This document shows positions 1 through 11,700 of a stretch of DNA of 64,000 nt, one piece after another (the stretch's first letter is position 1; each line of letters starts with the position of its first letter). The notes beneath the pieces were generated by a model. The model was not told where the DNA came from and ran no database searches. It saw only the letters and a list, made by a program, of their open reading frames with translations. This DNA comes from Rhyacophila brunnea. Taxonomy: Eukaryota; Arthropoda; Insecta; Trichoptera; Rhyacophilidae. The DNA is taken from the NCBI GenBank assembly GCA_022495005.1, contig JAGYXB010000797.1, positions 1,488,001 to 1,552,000 on the forward strand, in the 5' to 3' direction. The position numbers and the translations under genes were made by a program.

Positions 1-12
1 TACAGTAGTATA

Positions 13-912
13 GGGCCGTATGTATAAGATTCCCAAATTCTTTATAAGCTATTTAACCGATTTCCCACCATATAGCGTATAGCACTGTTTGTGACGTAAG
101 GAATCTGACGTCACACGTCATTCGAAATGGCTACTTCATTTGTCACTTTCAAATGGCATTTTAATAATGCATTCATTACAACAAACGTTTGCTTGAGGCC
201 CTCGTTCATTTTGTAGACACTGTAAAATATTTGCGAACTTTAAAAACAGTTTCTAGTCGTGCTGTTTACAAACTACGTATAATTTTGATCCATAGTCTAT
301 AATCTAGATATTAGGATGGTAGATATATAGATAGATAGTAGAATAAGATGGATTTACGTAAGATTACGATAAAATACCTCCGCTAAACGACCGCAAAGAT
401 AGGTACCTACTGCTGTATCTGTATAATATTATACAGAGATCATTACAATACATTCTAAACTAAATCCATTTTCATTTCTGTCATTTCTTATTCCGTTTTG
501 ACATCTCATAATATTATAAGTGATTGAAGTGAAGTTAGTCATAATATAACTATGTATTGCCATCAAATGGAAATGTTTACCGGGAATACTTTATCCTTTC
601 GTACAGTAGAATTATAAAATAAATGTGATAAAATAACTGATAAATTATTTTAAGTTCATAATAATTATTCATTTATGATTATTAAATTTATATGGTACCG
701 TTCGCACACTTTCGGACACGTTTACAATTTCAAAATTTTAAATTAATGATCGTGGAATGAAATTTTATAAGTTTGCCATTATATGGACGCCATGACACAT
801 TATGACGTCACATCGTGACATCGCTAACCAACAGATTACATATTTGCACTTATGCATACAAATGAGCAGTATTTAGCCTATAAAGTATTTGGGAATCTCA
901 TGCATACGACAC
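13..912 (-). mobile_element. Harbinger-like MITE, copy 1
   Basis: A non-coding element of about 900 bp. Its ends are imperfect inverted repeats: GGGCCGTATGTATAAGATTC on the left and the complement of a GTGTCGTATGCATGAGATTC-type sequence on the right. The same element recurs inverted at 27976-29059, where the flanks show a 3-bp TAA duplication. The 3-bp TAA and the GG-starting inverted repeats suggest the PIF/Harbinger superfamily (inference). No transposase ORF is visible. Minus strand is given only because the copy at 27976 was taken as plus. Confidence 0.6.
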
Positions 913-2139
913 AGTTGAGTCCTTTTCACTTTATGACAATATGTTTCATACAAATAATCGTTTGAAAATATTTTATACTTATAAAAGAACCTAAAGTCAG
1001 TGACGTCCCTAGTTAAAGTACCGCCCCTAATCAGACTTAGAATAACATCCCCTTTCATTTTCTGTTACAAATTTTCTTCAAATTGGTTAGTTATGTACCT
1101 ACTTAGCTATTTTATTATGTATTTATTTTCAACCTTTGAATTAAGACGATACATCAGTGAAACGGCAAATAATTTTCAACTATGGGCGCGACGAAATTTT
1201 TGACTTCCTGGCATTCGGAGAGCGAACGTCGAGCTGGGAACAGGTTAATTTATTTCGTGATGGCGACGGTGGTATTAATTCTTAAATCGTGTAAAGATTA
1301 CTAAAACGTTACCCATTTACTTGAAAAATAAAACATGTCAATGAATATATTATTATTGTTACTAATAGAACAATAAACAGAACATTAAATGGACGCATGT
1401 TCGATTTATATGACAAATTATATTTCGTTCGGCATGTGTCATTTGCACCCGCAATCTGCGCATCGCCTAGCCACGATCTTTTTAGACCATGCCTCAACTG
1501 AGGTATAGCCTTAATAAACACACCATCTACTGAAAATTAAAGCATTTCCACGAAACAATGATGGTTTTATTTGATCTGTGGCGCTTACATGTTTAGAGGC
1601 AGCCTTGTGATTTTTCTGTCCTATTAAAAATCTATCAACATAATAGAGGTACGACAATTTCAACATTAAATATTACACTTTTCCTGAAAGGTCATAGTTA
1701 TATTTATCGCTGTTCAGTTTTGTCCGGTTACCCAATATTGCGTACCTAGTCAACTTTCATGGGTACAAGTTATTATACGTGGTTATCAATTATATTGTTC
1801 ACAATTTTATATATTATGTCCTAATATTTCTGAGGTATTTTCCAAATACATTAATTATGTAGTGATTTGTATATCAGTATTTTGGTAATGACATACTTAT
1901 TTAACATAAGCGATAAGCCATTACTCAGATTACATACAGGGACGGCTCTTGTATAGGAGCAAATGGTGCACTGATCTCCCAAATTATTATATGTAATAAT
2001 ATTTACGTGTTCAAATACCTACATGTTGTATTAATTAATTATTGTAAAATATTTTTAATTCGTCACCCGTCCTATACGCGCATGCACAGAGTAATTTCTG
2101 GCGTATTTTTGACCGCTAAGCCTGTCTACGTACCCTACG
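913..2139. other. intergenic AT-rich stretch, repeat scraps
   Basis: I see no supported gene here. Around 1000-1060 lies a short scrap resembling the ends of the element at 17696-18223 (GTGACGTCCC followed by CCGCCCC). At 1660-1730 there is a scrap of the family found complete at 26233-26780 (TCATAGTTATATTTATCGCTG, then GTTTTGTCCGGTTACC). The rest is unassigned. Confidence 0.5.
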
Positions 2140-2147
2140 ACCTACAC

Positions 2148-2837
2148 CAGGGGGAGGCAAACTGCGGCCCGCCGGGTATTTTTTTGCGGCCCGCCATCAT
2201 TAATTGTGCTTCTGATAGAATGTTAAATTCGGTAAAATAATGACAATAGATTAAAATTTGAAGAATTTGTTGTTTCGTTAATGTATTATCTCAGTATGTC
2301 TTCCTTGCATCTTGTCTCACACTATGTAACCACTATTTTCTACGTTGAACATCGATTTCAATAGATATTGATAGTGTGCCGACAGAGCTGCAACTTGAGA
2401 TTATTGATCTGCAGTGTGACACTGATTTAAGAGAATTGCATCGTCGTGAAGAAATCTCCACATTCAATGGCCTTAATTCAGACAAATTCGACTAACTTAA
2501 AGATTATGCAAGAAAAATTTTCGTTATTTTTGGATCAACCCATATATGTGAACAAACATTTCCGATCATGAACCTCAATAAAATTCTGTACGATCAAATA
2601 TCTCCGATGCCCATTTACAAGCAGTTTTGAGAATATCAACTACAAAATTAACACCTGAATTTAAAAAAAATGTTCAGCAATGTACAACAGTTTCATTTTT
2701 CTCATTATTTTTTTGTAATGTTTAATTTTCGTGATAATAAAATAGTGTATATCTAAAAATGGTGTTTTACTTGCGGCCCGCCGCTCATTTTGAATTCTTG
2801 AATTTGGCCCTCCATCCAAAAAGTTTTCCCCACCCTG
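2148..2837 (+). mobile_element. hAT element with transposase C-terminal remnant, copy 1
   Basis: The element is 690 bp, starts CAGGGGGAGGCAAACTGCGG and ends with the complementary CCCCACCCTG. It is flanked by a perfect 8-bp duplication, ACCTACAC (2140-2147 and 2838-2845), the hallmark of hAT transposition. Inside, about 2380-2720 translates with stops into a degraded hAT transposase C-terminus of the GTF2IRD2-like kind, including a CEQTF-I-MN dimerisation motif. It cannot encode active transposase. A second copy lies inverted at 49994-50704. Confidence 0.85.
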
Positions 2838-3039
2838 ACCTACACTATACATGTACGTCTTTCATAGCATTATTGTAGAAGGTGCAGAATATGAACTGTC
2901 TGCATCTGCCCGTAGACATTTTTTGCACTCTACCGATGTGAGCTCAGTGAACGTATACTAGCATTACATCGATTCGTGCAGTGTTCCCTGAGAGTTTCCA
3001 ATTTTAACCGAGAGATGACGGATTCGACTGGCGCATACA

Positions 3040-3558
3040 AGGCCTGAACAAAAACGATGCATAAGTGCGAGTGAGAAAGTATTCATTTGGCACCCTTATA
3101 ATCTCTGCGATACGCGCTAGAGTAAGATAAAAGGTTTACAGATGAGTGTGATGGTTTGCTATAAATAGTGTCGCTGCCAAATCTTAGTTTGTTACTTAAC
3201 TAAGCGTCGATAACCTGTGAGCGCGTGTTACTAAAATTGCTATTTTTTGTGTTAAACATAAAGTCAGTGGTAAATATTTTTAGTTAATTAAATAGAAAAG
3301 ATGGTTCTGTGTGTTGTATTAAAATGTGGTAACCGTATTGATAAGCAAGAAGATGGTATTACGTTTCATAGGTAAGTTGATACATGTTCGTGATAATTTA
3401 TTTGTATATTATTATGTAATTGTTTCTTTAAATTACTTAAATTATGGATATCTTTACCTAATGGTTACATTTTGACCGAATAAAAATACTATAAAACGTA
3501 AAAAAAAATGAAAATTATATTTTAATTCTGAGCGTCTAGTGCGAGCACTAGCGAAATG
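3040..3558 (+). repeat. THAP-exon repeat, copy 1 (empty site)
   Basis: This block matches, in inverted orientation, 56820-56931 plus 60319-60730. The match covers an upstream part, a THAP-encoding exon, its splice donor and about 190 bp of intron. In the second copy the block is split by a LINE; here the corresponding site around 3446-3448 is uninterrupted. Scraps of the upstream end (TTTCTCACTCGCNCTTA) also occur near 21820-21860 and 31705-31735, so the unit is a dispersed repeat. It may be a DNA transposon with a THAP transposase, or a duplicated host gene fragment. Confidence 0.6.
3301..3371 (+). pseudogene. THAP-domain first exon (partial)
   Basis: The ATG at 3301 opens 71 nt encoding the start of a THAP zinc finger, a DNA-binding C2CH fold. 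The first two Cys (residues 4 and 9) are followed by the ITFHR motif at residues 20-24. The reading frame ends at a good donor, AG|GTAAGT, in phase 2. No downstream exon with the remaining Cys-His pair was found nearby, so this is a partial gene or a transposon exon. P-element transposases begin with a THAP domain and many insect host proteins also do; the sequence does not settle which. An almost identical exon lies at 60416-60486 on the minus strand. Confidence 0.5.
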
Positions 3559-3559
3559 A

Positions 3560-4950
3560 TCTATGGTCTCAAACATTATTGTACACGAATGCGTTTGCTT
3601 GCCCACAGACCAAACGCACGGCACGCAGCTTCATTTAGCAATGCAATGGGTGTCGTCTAGATGTCTCTATAGTCTGAGGGCGCATATTATAATAATAAGT
3701 TCACGCGCCTGTGCAGTAAGTAAAAGTTTCCCGCGCAGTATTTCAAAATACTATTATATTATTCATACGTTATATAAGGTAAATACTCCGTTGTATGATT
3801 CCATATAAGATTAAATATATCAAAATATCGATTATAGTAATATTGTGATCATTAACTTAGGTATAGCAATCTCAACATACAAATAGCAATTTTATAATTA
3901 TTTTACGTTTGAAAATTAAAGACTGAATAATTTTAATATACAGCAAAGTAAGCATTTGAATTTAAGTAACATAATATATACGGTTAACCTTTGCAAAATA
4001 ATATGTAGGTAGGTACTACAACTTTTTACGTAAGTACCTACTTATACTATTATTTTTGATGCTGAATGTCTTTCAAATCAGTCCCATTTAGAGTGCACTT
4101 CTGAAGTTGAGGTGTACAAAAGTAGTAGCAAATTTTTAACAGATGTTAATGAAATATAAATGATCCATAGTATTTATCAAATGATAAAGCGCGTATATGA
4201 GAAGAATGTGTGATAAAAAGAGCAAAAAGGTAATGTAATGTCCATGACTCACGTACCTACTACCTATCGGGGTTACACAAATGAGGGGTTTGCGGATTTT
4301 TCTCAATGACACATCTCCAAAATACTTATATCAGTTACGATTTATGGAAGATAGGAGTGACAAACGTGGCAATTATGTCAGCACATATAAAATATAATTA
4401 AGTACAATAAAATCAAAAAAACTGTGGACCTATGCCTTTTGCGTCATAATTATCATACCAGAGGTTTGAACTTTGTAACTTTGGCAAAAAAATGATGCTG
4501 TCTGTGAACGTATGCATCGTTTCATTTCTCCATCCCCAAGATGTATTCTATAATTAAGTAAAAGCCTACCTCCACCACGAAGGATATTGCCGATTTTTTT
4601 TCAATACCATTTTTGCACTCCCTAATTTTATTATCACCGGCCGCCACTGATTACATATTATCGAAAAATAATAGTTTGTTAGTAGGTATTTACATTTTAT
4701 AAACAAATAAATTGAAGCAAATATTTTTTATTATTATCAGTGTTTATGACACCTTTAAACAGGTAAGTTCTATAAAACCTATTTAATATTAACCCTTTAT
4801 TGTCCAGTGATTTTATTGTGAAACCACCTTTAATTATTTAAGTGTTAATCTACCATCTTCTTTATAGTAACCAGAACTGTTTATTACCATAAAATCAAAA
4901 ACCCATAATTTATTAAAGACTAAGCATGGATACAACACATATTTGAGTGG
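3560..4950. other. intergenic, nothing recognised
   Basis: AT-rich DNA with no supported gene. The one open reading frame of about 80 codons near 3563-3808 has no recognisable motif and no splice partner, and I treat it as chance. Confidence 0.4.
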
Positions 4951-5195
4951 TTCACAAGCATATTGAACCAAGTCCATTCTGGTTATTTTTGAATAAGCTA
5001 CGTTTAAACATAATATTTAAGGATTTCTAATTCTGTAAGGGTACGATTGCAATTCTGAAGTGTTACTCTGAGTACATTTAAGTAGTTATGTAAGGGAAAT
5101 CATACCCTTACAGAATAAGAAATACCCAAATATTATGTTTGAAATTAGCTTACTCAAAAATAACCAGGATGGACTTGGTTCACTATGCTTGTGAA
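4951..5195. repeat. 245-bp hairpin MITE
   Basis: Two arms of about 95 nt, starting TTCACAAGCATATTGAACCA and ending with its near complement (TGGTTCACTATGCTTGTGAA), face each other across a short loop centred near 5073. Matching is near-complete with scattered substitutions. It is a foldback MITE; its transcript would form a long stem. No target duplication was assigned. Confidence 0.7.
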
Positions 5196-5474
5196 AAACT
5201 CATTTATACCTTACATTTCTGTCACATGAATACATGTAAATAACGATTTTGATTATTATTTATAGTTGCTTATTATGGTAATTTAATTTAAAAGATTTAT
5301 TGGGAATGGGACAACTGGGCGCCACAATGTCTAATGAAATATATAGACGCTCGTTACGATTTTATACAGAAAGTAGATGAAGAATTTTAGTTGGTATCTA
5401 CTATTTAGTACTTTTAATTCATTTTTCTCTTAATATAATGTTTTTTAATTGCGGATTAAGAATTATCATGTCGA

Positions 5475-5965
5475 AGGCTTTATATAAAAACAATTATAAG
5501 ATAAAAAGAACTTTTTAAATACAACGTTTTTAAATTTTCTGTTGAATTATTATATGCTCAATATGCTCAAACTTGTACTTGATATGAAGTAAATAAAAAA
5601 CAAACAAATATAGAATACTGAAATGTCATTTTGACATTTTATTTTGATTTCCATAGTAACGCACGTTAATATTGATAATTTAGTTGCTAGGACCACCCCA
5701 TTAGCAACCAATAATAGTCTTTTACTTTTTACGGATTTTTCTGAAATAACTTTCCATACAAAACAGAATTAATTGAAAATGAATTCAATTCTGCTTAAAG
5801 ATGGCTACAAGTATTAAAAGAATGCATTGGCATCGTGTTCTGATATATTATTATAAGTTTCAAATGTCTAGATAGTCGGGAAGTTAGTTAAAAATCTATT
5901 GCAAGATTTTTACTGGACAAACAACCACCGGACAAATAAGGATACGAGCTAATAAAAACGTTGTA
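5475..5965 (+). repeat. dispersed repeat, copy 1
   Basis: This block is repeated in inverted orientation at 10900-11345. A fragment recurs at 55358-55500 in lipase 3 intron 3. Shared words include ATAGTAACGCACG, GAATGCATTGGCATCGTG and GACAAACAACCACCGGAC. No protein is encoded and the class is unknown. Confidence 0.55.
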
Positions 5966-6302
5966 ATAAAAGAACTCTCTTCTCGTTGGAACTCAAACAT
6001 AGCACAATTAAATCATTATTTACACGTGAATATTTAAATTCTCAAGTATTAAATATTAATAAAATAATTTAAATAGAAATAACAGTATTTAATATATATT
6101 TTAAAGGTACCTATAATTCACGAGCGTCTATTTATTTTTGAATTCCGTTCGATTGCGTGACGTCTTGTTGTCTCAACCCCGAATCGTCCTGGACCCGATT
6201 TATTGCTATTTTGTATGGATTACAAATTCTTTGTTGTAGTCACCGAGTTATTAAAATATGTAATATAATAATTTGACTTTAATTAAAATATAATATAAAT
6301 AT

Positions 6303-6480
6303 TCGGTTCCATGACAAAACAGAATAGTGACAAAAGAAAACGAGGATAAATATAACTATGACCTTTCAAGAAAAATATAAATTAAAAATTGATATTGTCC
6401 TATCTCTATTATGTTTTAGATTTTCAATACGCCATAATAAATCAAATTATATACCTAACTTCTGCATTCCTAATCGCTAG
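6303..6480 (+). repeat. fragment of tandem-ended element family
   Basis: The stretch begins CATGACAAAACAGAATAGTG and continues with the interior of the family seen at 26233-26780, including ATAACTATGACCTTTC and TTCTGCATTCCTAATCGCTA. It is a truncated copy. Confidence 0.5.
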
Positions 6481-6951
6481 AAAGCCTCAAATAAACTATC
6501 TACAATAAATTAATTTTAAATTTAAGTACAAGTAACCATAAAATGCAAAAATTTGTTTTGCCATCGATAACTTCATAAAACGTCGAAAATATCTACTTCA
6601 CTGGAGAACAATTTATTTACAAAAACAAGCTATTTTCACAACGTGTTCTTAGTATAATATAATAAATACCAGAGGCGAACGGTGGAGGTAGGCTCTAAAG
6701 ATCCGACATAAATAGTGCCCACTAAACTTTATCAGTCAGACTGATTTGTTTCCATTTAACTAAGAAAATAAATTGGAGATGGTGGTGGGTAATTTTTAAA
6801 ATTCAGTTAAATCATGTCAAACTGTTTAGGTATGCTATTGGCGATCCAGCAAAAAGAGTGCATATTTTTACAGTTATACTTATTTTTTGTTTTTTCAATG
6901 AATTAAGAATACATATTAAAGGTGTTATTAAGTTTTTTTTTAATTCATTTA

Positions 6952-7641
6952 GGGCCCACATGCTCAGCGTAGGTCAAAATGGAGGTTTTATGGTATTTTC
7001 TGAGCATAACCCTGGACATTCCTTAAACGTTGTAGATAATCTATTTATATAATTTTGAATCCTTTTTATCCTTTATTTTTATTTTAAACTTGATGTTTAT
7101 ATATATGACTATATTTAAGTTTGATGACCGCGTAAAGTGTTTTTATTACATAAAATAGTATTCTTTTAAACCTCTCGCTCTAATGTTTTAGAATATAGTC
7201 ATATTTCAGTACATCCATGTGCAGTAGTGTTAAGATTTTTTAGATTTATTATTTTTTAAACGCATTTAAAAAACCATTAACAAAATTAATGTTAACATTA
7301 TATAGTGACTTATTTACGATAAAAAAATTATATTTTATAATCTTTGTGATCCCAAATTTGACAAGAATTAAGCATTTTATTATTCAAAAAATGGGCACAG
7401 TTAACACATTTGAAGACAATTCTAAAGACACTGATTATAAGCTATGTCTTTGACCATTCAAATGTGATAAACATCTTTTGAAAATCGATAAAATTAAACT
7501 TCGTTTAAAATAAATATAAAGGATAATAAGGCTTCAAAATTATATAAATAAATTATCTACAACGTTTAAGGAATGTCCAGGGTTACGCTCAGAAAATACC
7601 ATAAAACCTCCATTTTGACCAACGCTGGGCATGTAGGCCGA
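6952..7641 (+). mobile_element. TTAA-type foldback MITE, copy 1
   Basis: The inverted ends read CACATGCTCAGCGTAGGTCA on the left and the complement of CTACATGCCCAGCGTTGGTC on the right, with arms extending several hundred bases. In better copies (18339-19033, 34569-35959) the element sits in TTAA. Here the flanks are degenerate (TTTA and ATAAG). No protein is encoded. Confidence 0.65.
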
Positions 7642-7724
7642 TAAGCCCTGCCTAAAACAAACCATAATCGATAAAAAATATTCTTCTATCTATAAAATAT
7701 CTAAAATCATGCATAATTTAATGT

Positions 7725-7880
7725 CATAATTTTAATAACCATTGCTTTTATTCAACGAAAAATTCACAAGATTTTAGAATGTAACATTACTATATTATAT
7801 TGAACATACATAACTTGAAAACACTCTACCACTATAACATTAGAAAAAATCACATTTAAAAAAATCCCGTCGGGTGTCGT
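7725..7880 (-). repeat. tRNA-derived SINE B, reversed fragment
   Basis: Reversed copy of the SINE seen at 19918-20125. It shares TTCAACGAAAAATTCACAAG, TTGAACATACATAACTTG and the promoter-proximal tract complementary to CCCGTCGGGT. The flanking CATAAT on both sides looks like a target duplication within the host MITE. Confidence 0.5.
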
Positions 7881-8084
7881 ATTTTTGAGGTGTTTTCCAG
7901 TTATGTATGGCATAATGATTTTAGATAAATTATAGATAGACGAATATTTTTTGACTATTATATATTATGGCTTGGTTACGCAGGGTTAAATTAAATTTTA
8001 AAAAAACTAACTAACTCCTTATGTAAACTGTAGTTTTCGTTCAATGAAATCAAAGAGGTATGACTGACAACGTTTTTTTTGTGA

Positions 8085-8430
8085 TTTTACCAAGGCCTTG
8101 ACTGCGACTCACTGTCATATCGCCTCTTCTCTTCTAGAAGGGGATCCGCCGATCAGGTCCTCATTCCAATTCTGTTAAATGACTTTATAATTTTGCCTAG
8201 CTCTTCCATCTTACCCACCGCCAGGACACCCTTCAATTCGTCGACATTGTCATAGATATCCGCAATTCGCAGCTGTACTCTGTGAAGTTCATATTTAGGG
8301 CATTGTAGTGCTATATGTACAATGTCCTCTAAAACATGACATTCATCGCAGAGTTGCGATTTGCTTCTTCCCATGAGGACATCAAATCTTTTGCCCATTG
8401 TGGGCCCTTTTCTTAGCCTCAGTATTAACT
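8085..8430 (-). mobile_element. LINE 3' fragment (post-RNase H region)
   Basis: On the minus strand, codons ending at 8153 give an 81-residue frame with the motif [20 protein letters not shown]. This Cys-Cys-His-Cys pattern follows the RNase H or endonuclease domain in I/R1/Jockey-type LINEs. The rest of the element is absent. A second copy, itself interrupted, lies at 52437-53722. Confidence 0.65.
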
Positions 8431-8718
8431 TAAGCTCATTCCTCGTCTATTCTAACAATAGTTAATATATATGCCAAAAATGAGATGCTGTTTCATATAA
8501 AACCACGAAGATTAATATAACGAAAGGATAATTTTTTAAGACAAGTTAATTCAAAATGTACCCAGGAGCCCTTAAATTCTAAAATGTCAGCTTTTTATAT
8601 AACCGTTTGTTTTTATATATTGTATTCTTTTCACATTTTATATGTCGTGTTTGTTTTAAAATTGTATTTATAAGAATAATAAGTAAACTGTCTAATTTTA
8701 TACAGAAGGTCTTCAACA

Positions 8719-11700
8719 ATGAGACGTCATTTAACCCATATTCTTGGAGGACTAGCGCTGATAATTATAATTATACCAGTCAAATCGGCAACACCAGGTA
8801 CTTAATACATTTTTCCGTAAAAAGGCGTAATCAGGTGAATGTGGTTGTGTGTAATGACTATGTGTGTGGAGTATCCCTAGATAAAAAAAAAACTCTCGAC
8901 AAGGATATTGTCATGTTACATGTCACGTGACATGTCTACATTTCAAACGCAGACTTAAATAAATAATGTTAATTAATTAACAACAAAATTTGGCACAACC
9001 TTGTTAACAGTGTGTGTCAACCTTGTTTCTAAAACGATGACCGTTAAAAAAAAGAACCAATGGGGATTCTTCCCGCTTTTTTGAAAGCGTGATGCAAACA
9101 AACAACTCATTTCCGCCCACAAGATCTCACTCCGGGATTAGATTCAGTGCAGTTCGGACGTCATCGGTAACATATAGAAACAGTTTCAACGCCATTTGTG
9201 CTTTCCTTTCGGACAGGAAAACATACAGTTCCAGCCAAGCTGAAATAGCAGCCATCATTTAAAATATATAAACTAAGTAATCAAAACCATTTAAAAAATA
9301 CTCTATGACCCATACCAAACGAACGCTTCTCAAATTTGTATTAAAATTTCTATTTATTTTTTGTATCGATTTTAAATTTCAATGTAGTACGCTTATCGTA
9401 CGAAATTGATGGTGTGTAATTAAATAACACTTTTAACAAATTAAACTGTGTTCTTATTTTTATATTGTTATATTTAATTTGTAAATACACACAATAATAT
9501 GTTCAAGGTGTCCAAAAATTATAATTTAATATTTCAAACGAGTTTACAAATGACATTTTATTCGAAGTAGATAATGATTTATAGAGCATTCTTTACAGAA
9601 GGTTAAGTTGGCAGAAAGCCGAACTTATATGCTTGAGATTAATAGTACTTAATATTTCATGTTTTATCGATTGAATTAGTTGGCACTCCATGTTTAACAA
9701 TTGTGCATTACAATTGTTAAACCCATTTCTTTTATCATTCTAACGATACTACTTTACACACTTTTTTTCTTTTTTTTAAATATAACAATATCTATGAGGA
9801 TAAACAACTCAATCCGTGTTAGTACCTATATTGATCGGTGATATTAAATAACTGATCGCAATTATAAATTCCTTAATATCCATTTACCGTAGTGTCCAAT
9901 TATGGCAAACTCAGTAAGTACGAAGTGCCGCACTCTTTGGCGGCATCCGGATAAATAGATAATACTAATATGAACGAAAATGTTCAAATGTCTTTTATTA
10001 AATGGACTTATCTCTAAATAAATTGATCCATTATTTTAGTAAATCAAATTTAGCTTTAATTTTTTCAGTCACAACAAAAGTGAAATTTGGTGCGGCCACC
10101 AGACGTTTCCATAGAACTGTCAATGTCAATTGTGCGGCCATCATTAAACTTTACGTGAGAACCACCACTGGTCTAGAGAACCGATGATTTGATATGATTT
10201 AAAATATTTTTTTGTTTAAATTTTGTCGAACAAACTTCATTATTTCATAATATTGGACTTACGACGTCTTAATAGTAAGGTGACGTTATTTATATGACTA
10301 TATTTTAAATTATCAAAAAATGCAAGTCGCACGCTACATTTGCTCTAATAGGGAAAAGTACCTGTATTAATCGTATTATATACTATCTAATAATGCATTT
10401 TCGTTTGATTTAAAGATGACTGTCCTTTGCCTGATATATTTGGACCACCGTCCAAAAATTTTATCAACAGGCAACCTACCCCGTTCGATGTCTCTTTAGT
10501 TCTGTATTCTAGAAATTCACCAGAACAGGTATGTAATTATTTATTTTTATATTTTATTATTACGGCTATCAATGTAATAATTATAATACTTTTTTATTCC
10601 AAATTCACAACTCTTCGTGCAACATGGTATGCTTCGTCATGGTTAGGGACTGCAATACCGGTATTTTAAAACCGGTATCTCAATATTTTTGTATACCAAA
10701 ATACCGATATTAAAAATAATACAATACTGATATATAATGTATTAATCAACATAAAAGGTTTAATAGAACTGTATTTTTGTTGTCGGCTCACGCGATGTCT
10801 AGTTAACTTCCGTTGCCCATCGAAGTCCTTGGTGGATAGTAATGACACTTGCAGATTTTGGAAATTGGATTATAGTTAGTTACTTCCTTAATTAGCACGT
10901 TTTAGTTAGCTCGTATTCTTGTTTGTCCGGCGGTTGTTTATCCATACAAATCTTGCAATCGATTTTTAACTAACTTTCCGACTAGTTAGACATTTGAAAC
11001 TTTTAGAATATATCAGAACACGATGCCAATGCATTCTTTTAATACTTTTAGCCATCTTTAAATAGAATTGAATTTATTTTCAGTTAATTCTGTTTTGTAA
11101 GAAAAGTTATTTCGGAAGATATCCGTAATCCAATCCATTATTATACGTGCGTTACTATGGAAATCAAAATGACATTTCAGTATTCTATATTTGTTTGTTT
11201 GTTGCAAATTAACAAAAAAATGATTTGTTGACAATTGCCTTATTTGTCCTAAATTATTAATACATAGAATTGTCAAGTTTATATGATTCAACAGAAAATT
11301 TAAATCTTGGTATATAAAAAGTTCTTTTTATCTTGTAATTATTTTTAATTTATCCTAATCATTCGCCAGTTGCTCGCGGGTTTTAGAAATTTTCAGGTAT
11401 ATTTTAGATGTAAGTATCTGATATGACGGTAAAATACTATTCGTTTGTATAATCACTAATAATCTCAGCCTTCGTGCAGAATATTTTATAATGCGAGTGC
11501 CTAATTTTTCAACGTTTCTCTACTAAAGAGTAGTTTATACAATAATGGAGAAATATAATTTTGCTGAACAAAAAAGTTAGCAACATTGTGTTTGTTTTCA
11601 CTTCTTACGGGAGAAAAGTAGAGATATTGTTTCGACCGTGTTTAGGAAAAAGGGCGTAACCCACACAGGCCGCAGGTTGCACAATTTTCTCAAATGTCGA

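Larger units (their letters stand above)
6670..8075 (+). mobile_element. hAT foldback MITE (CAGTGGCGAAGG family), disrupted
   Basis: The left end is a CAGAGGCGAACGGTGGAGG-type terminus and the interior is the family seen complete at 14659-15060, 22089-22664 and 24875-25458. This copy is split by a TTAA-type MITE (6952-7641) and by a reversed SINE fragment (about 7725-7905). Its right end is cut off by a LINE fragment at about 8080. The order of insertion can be read directly: the hAT MITE first, then the other two inside it. Confidence 0.65.

Noticed and set aside
8607..8930. 107-codon open frame covering lipase 1 exon 1 region
   Set aside because: It is in a different reading frame from the signal-peptide exon at 8719, which is supported by two paralogues.
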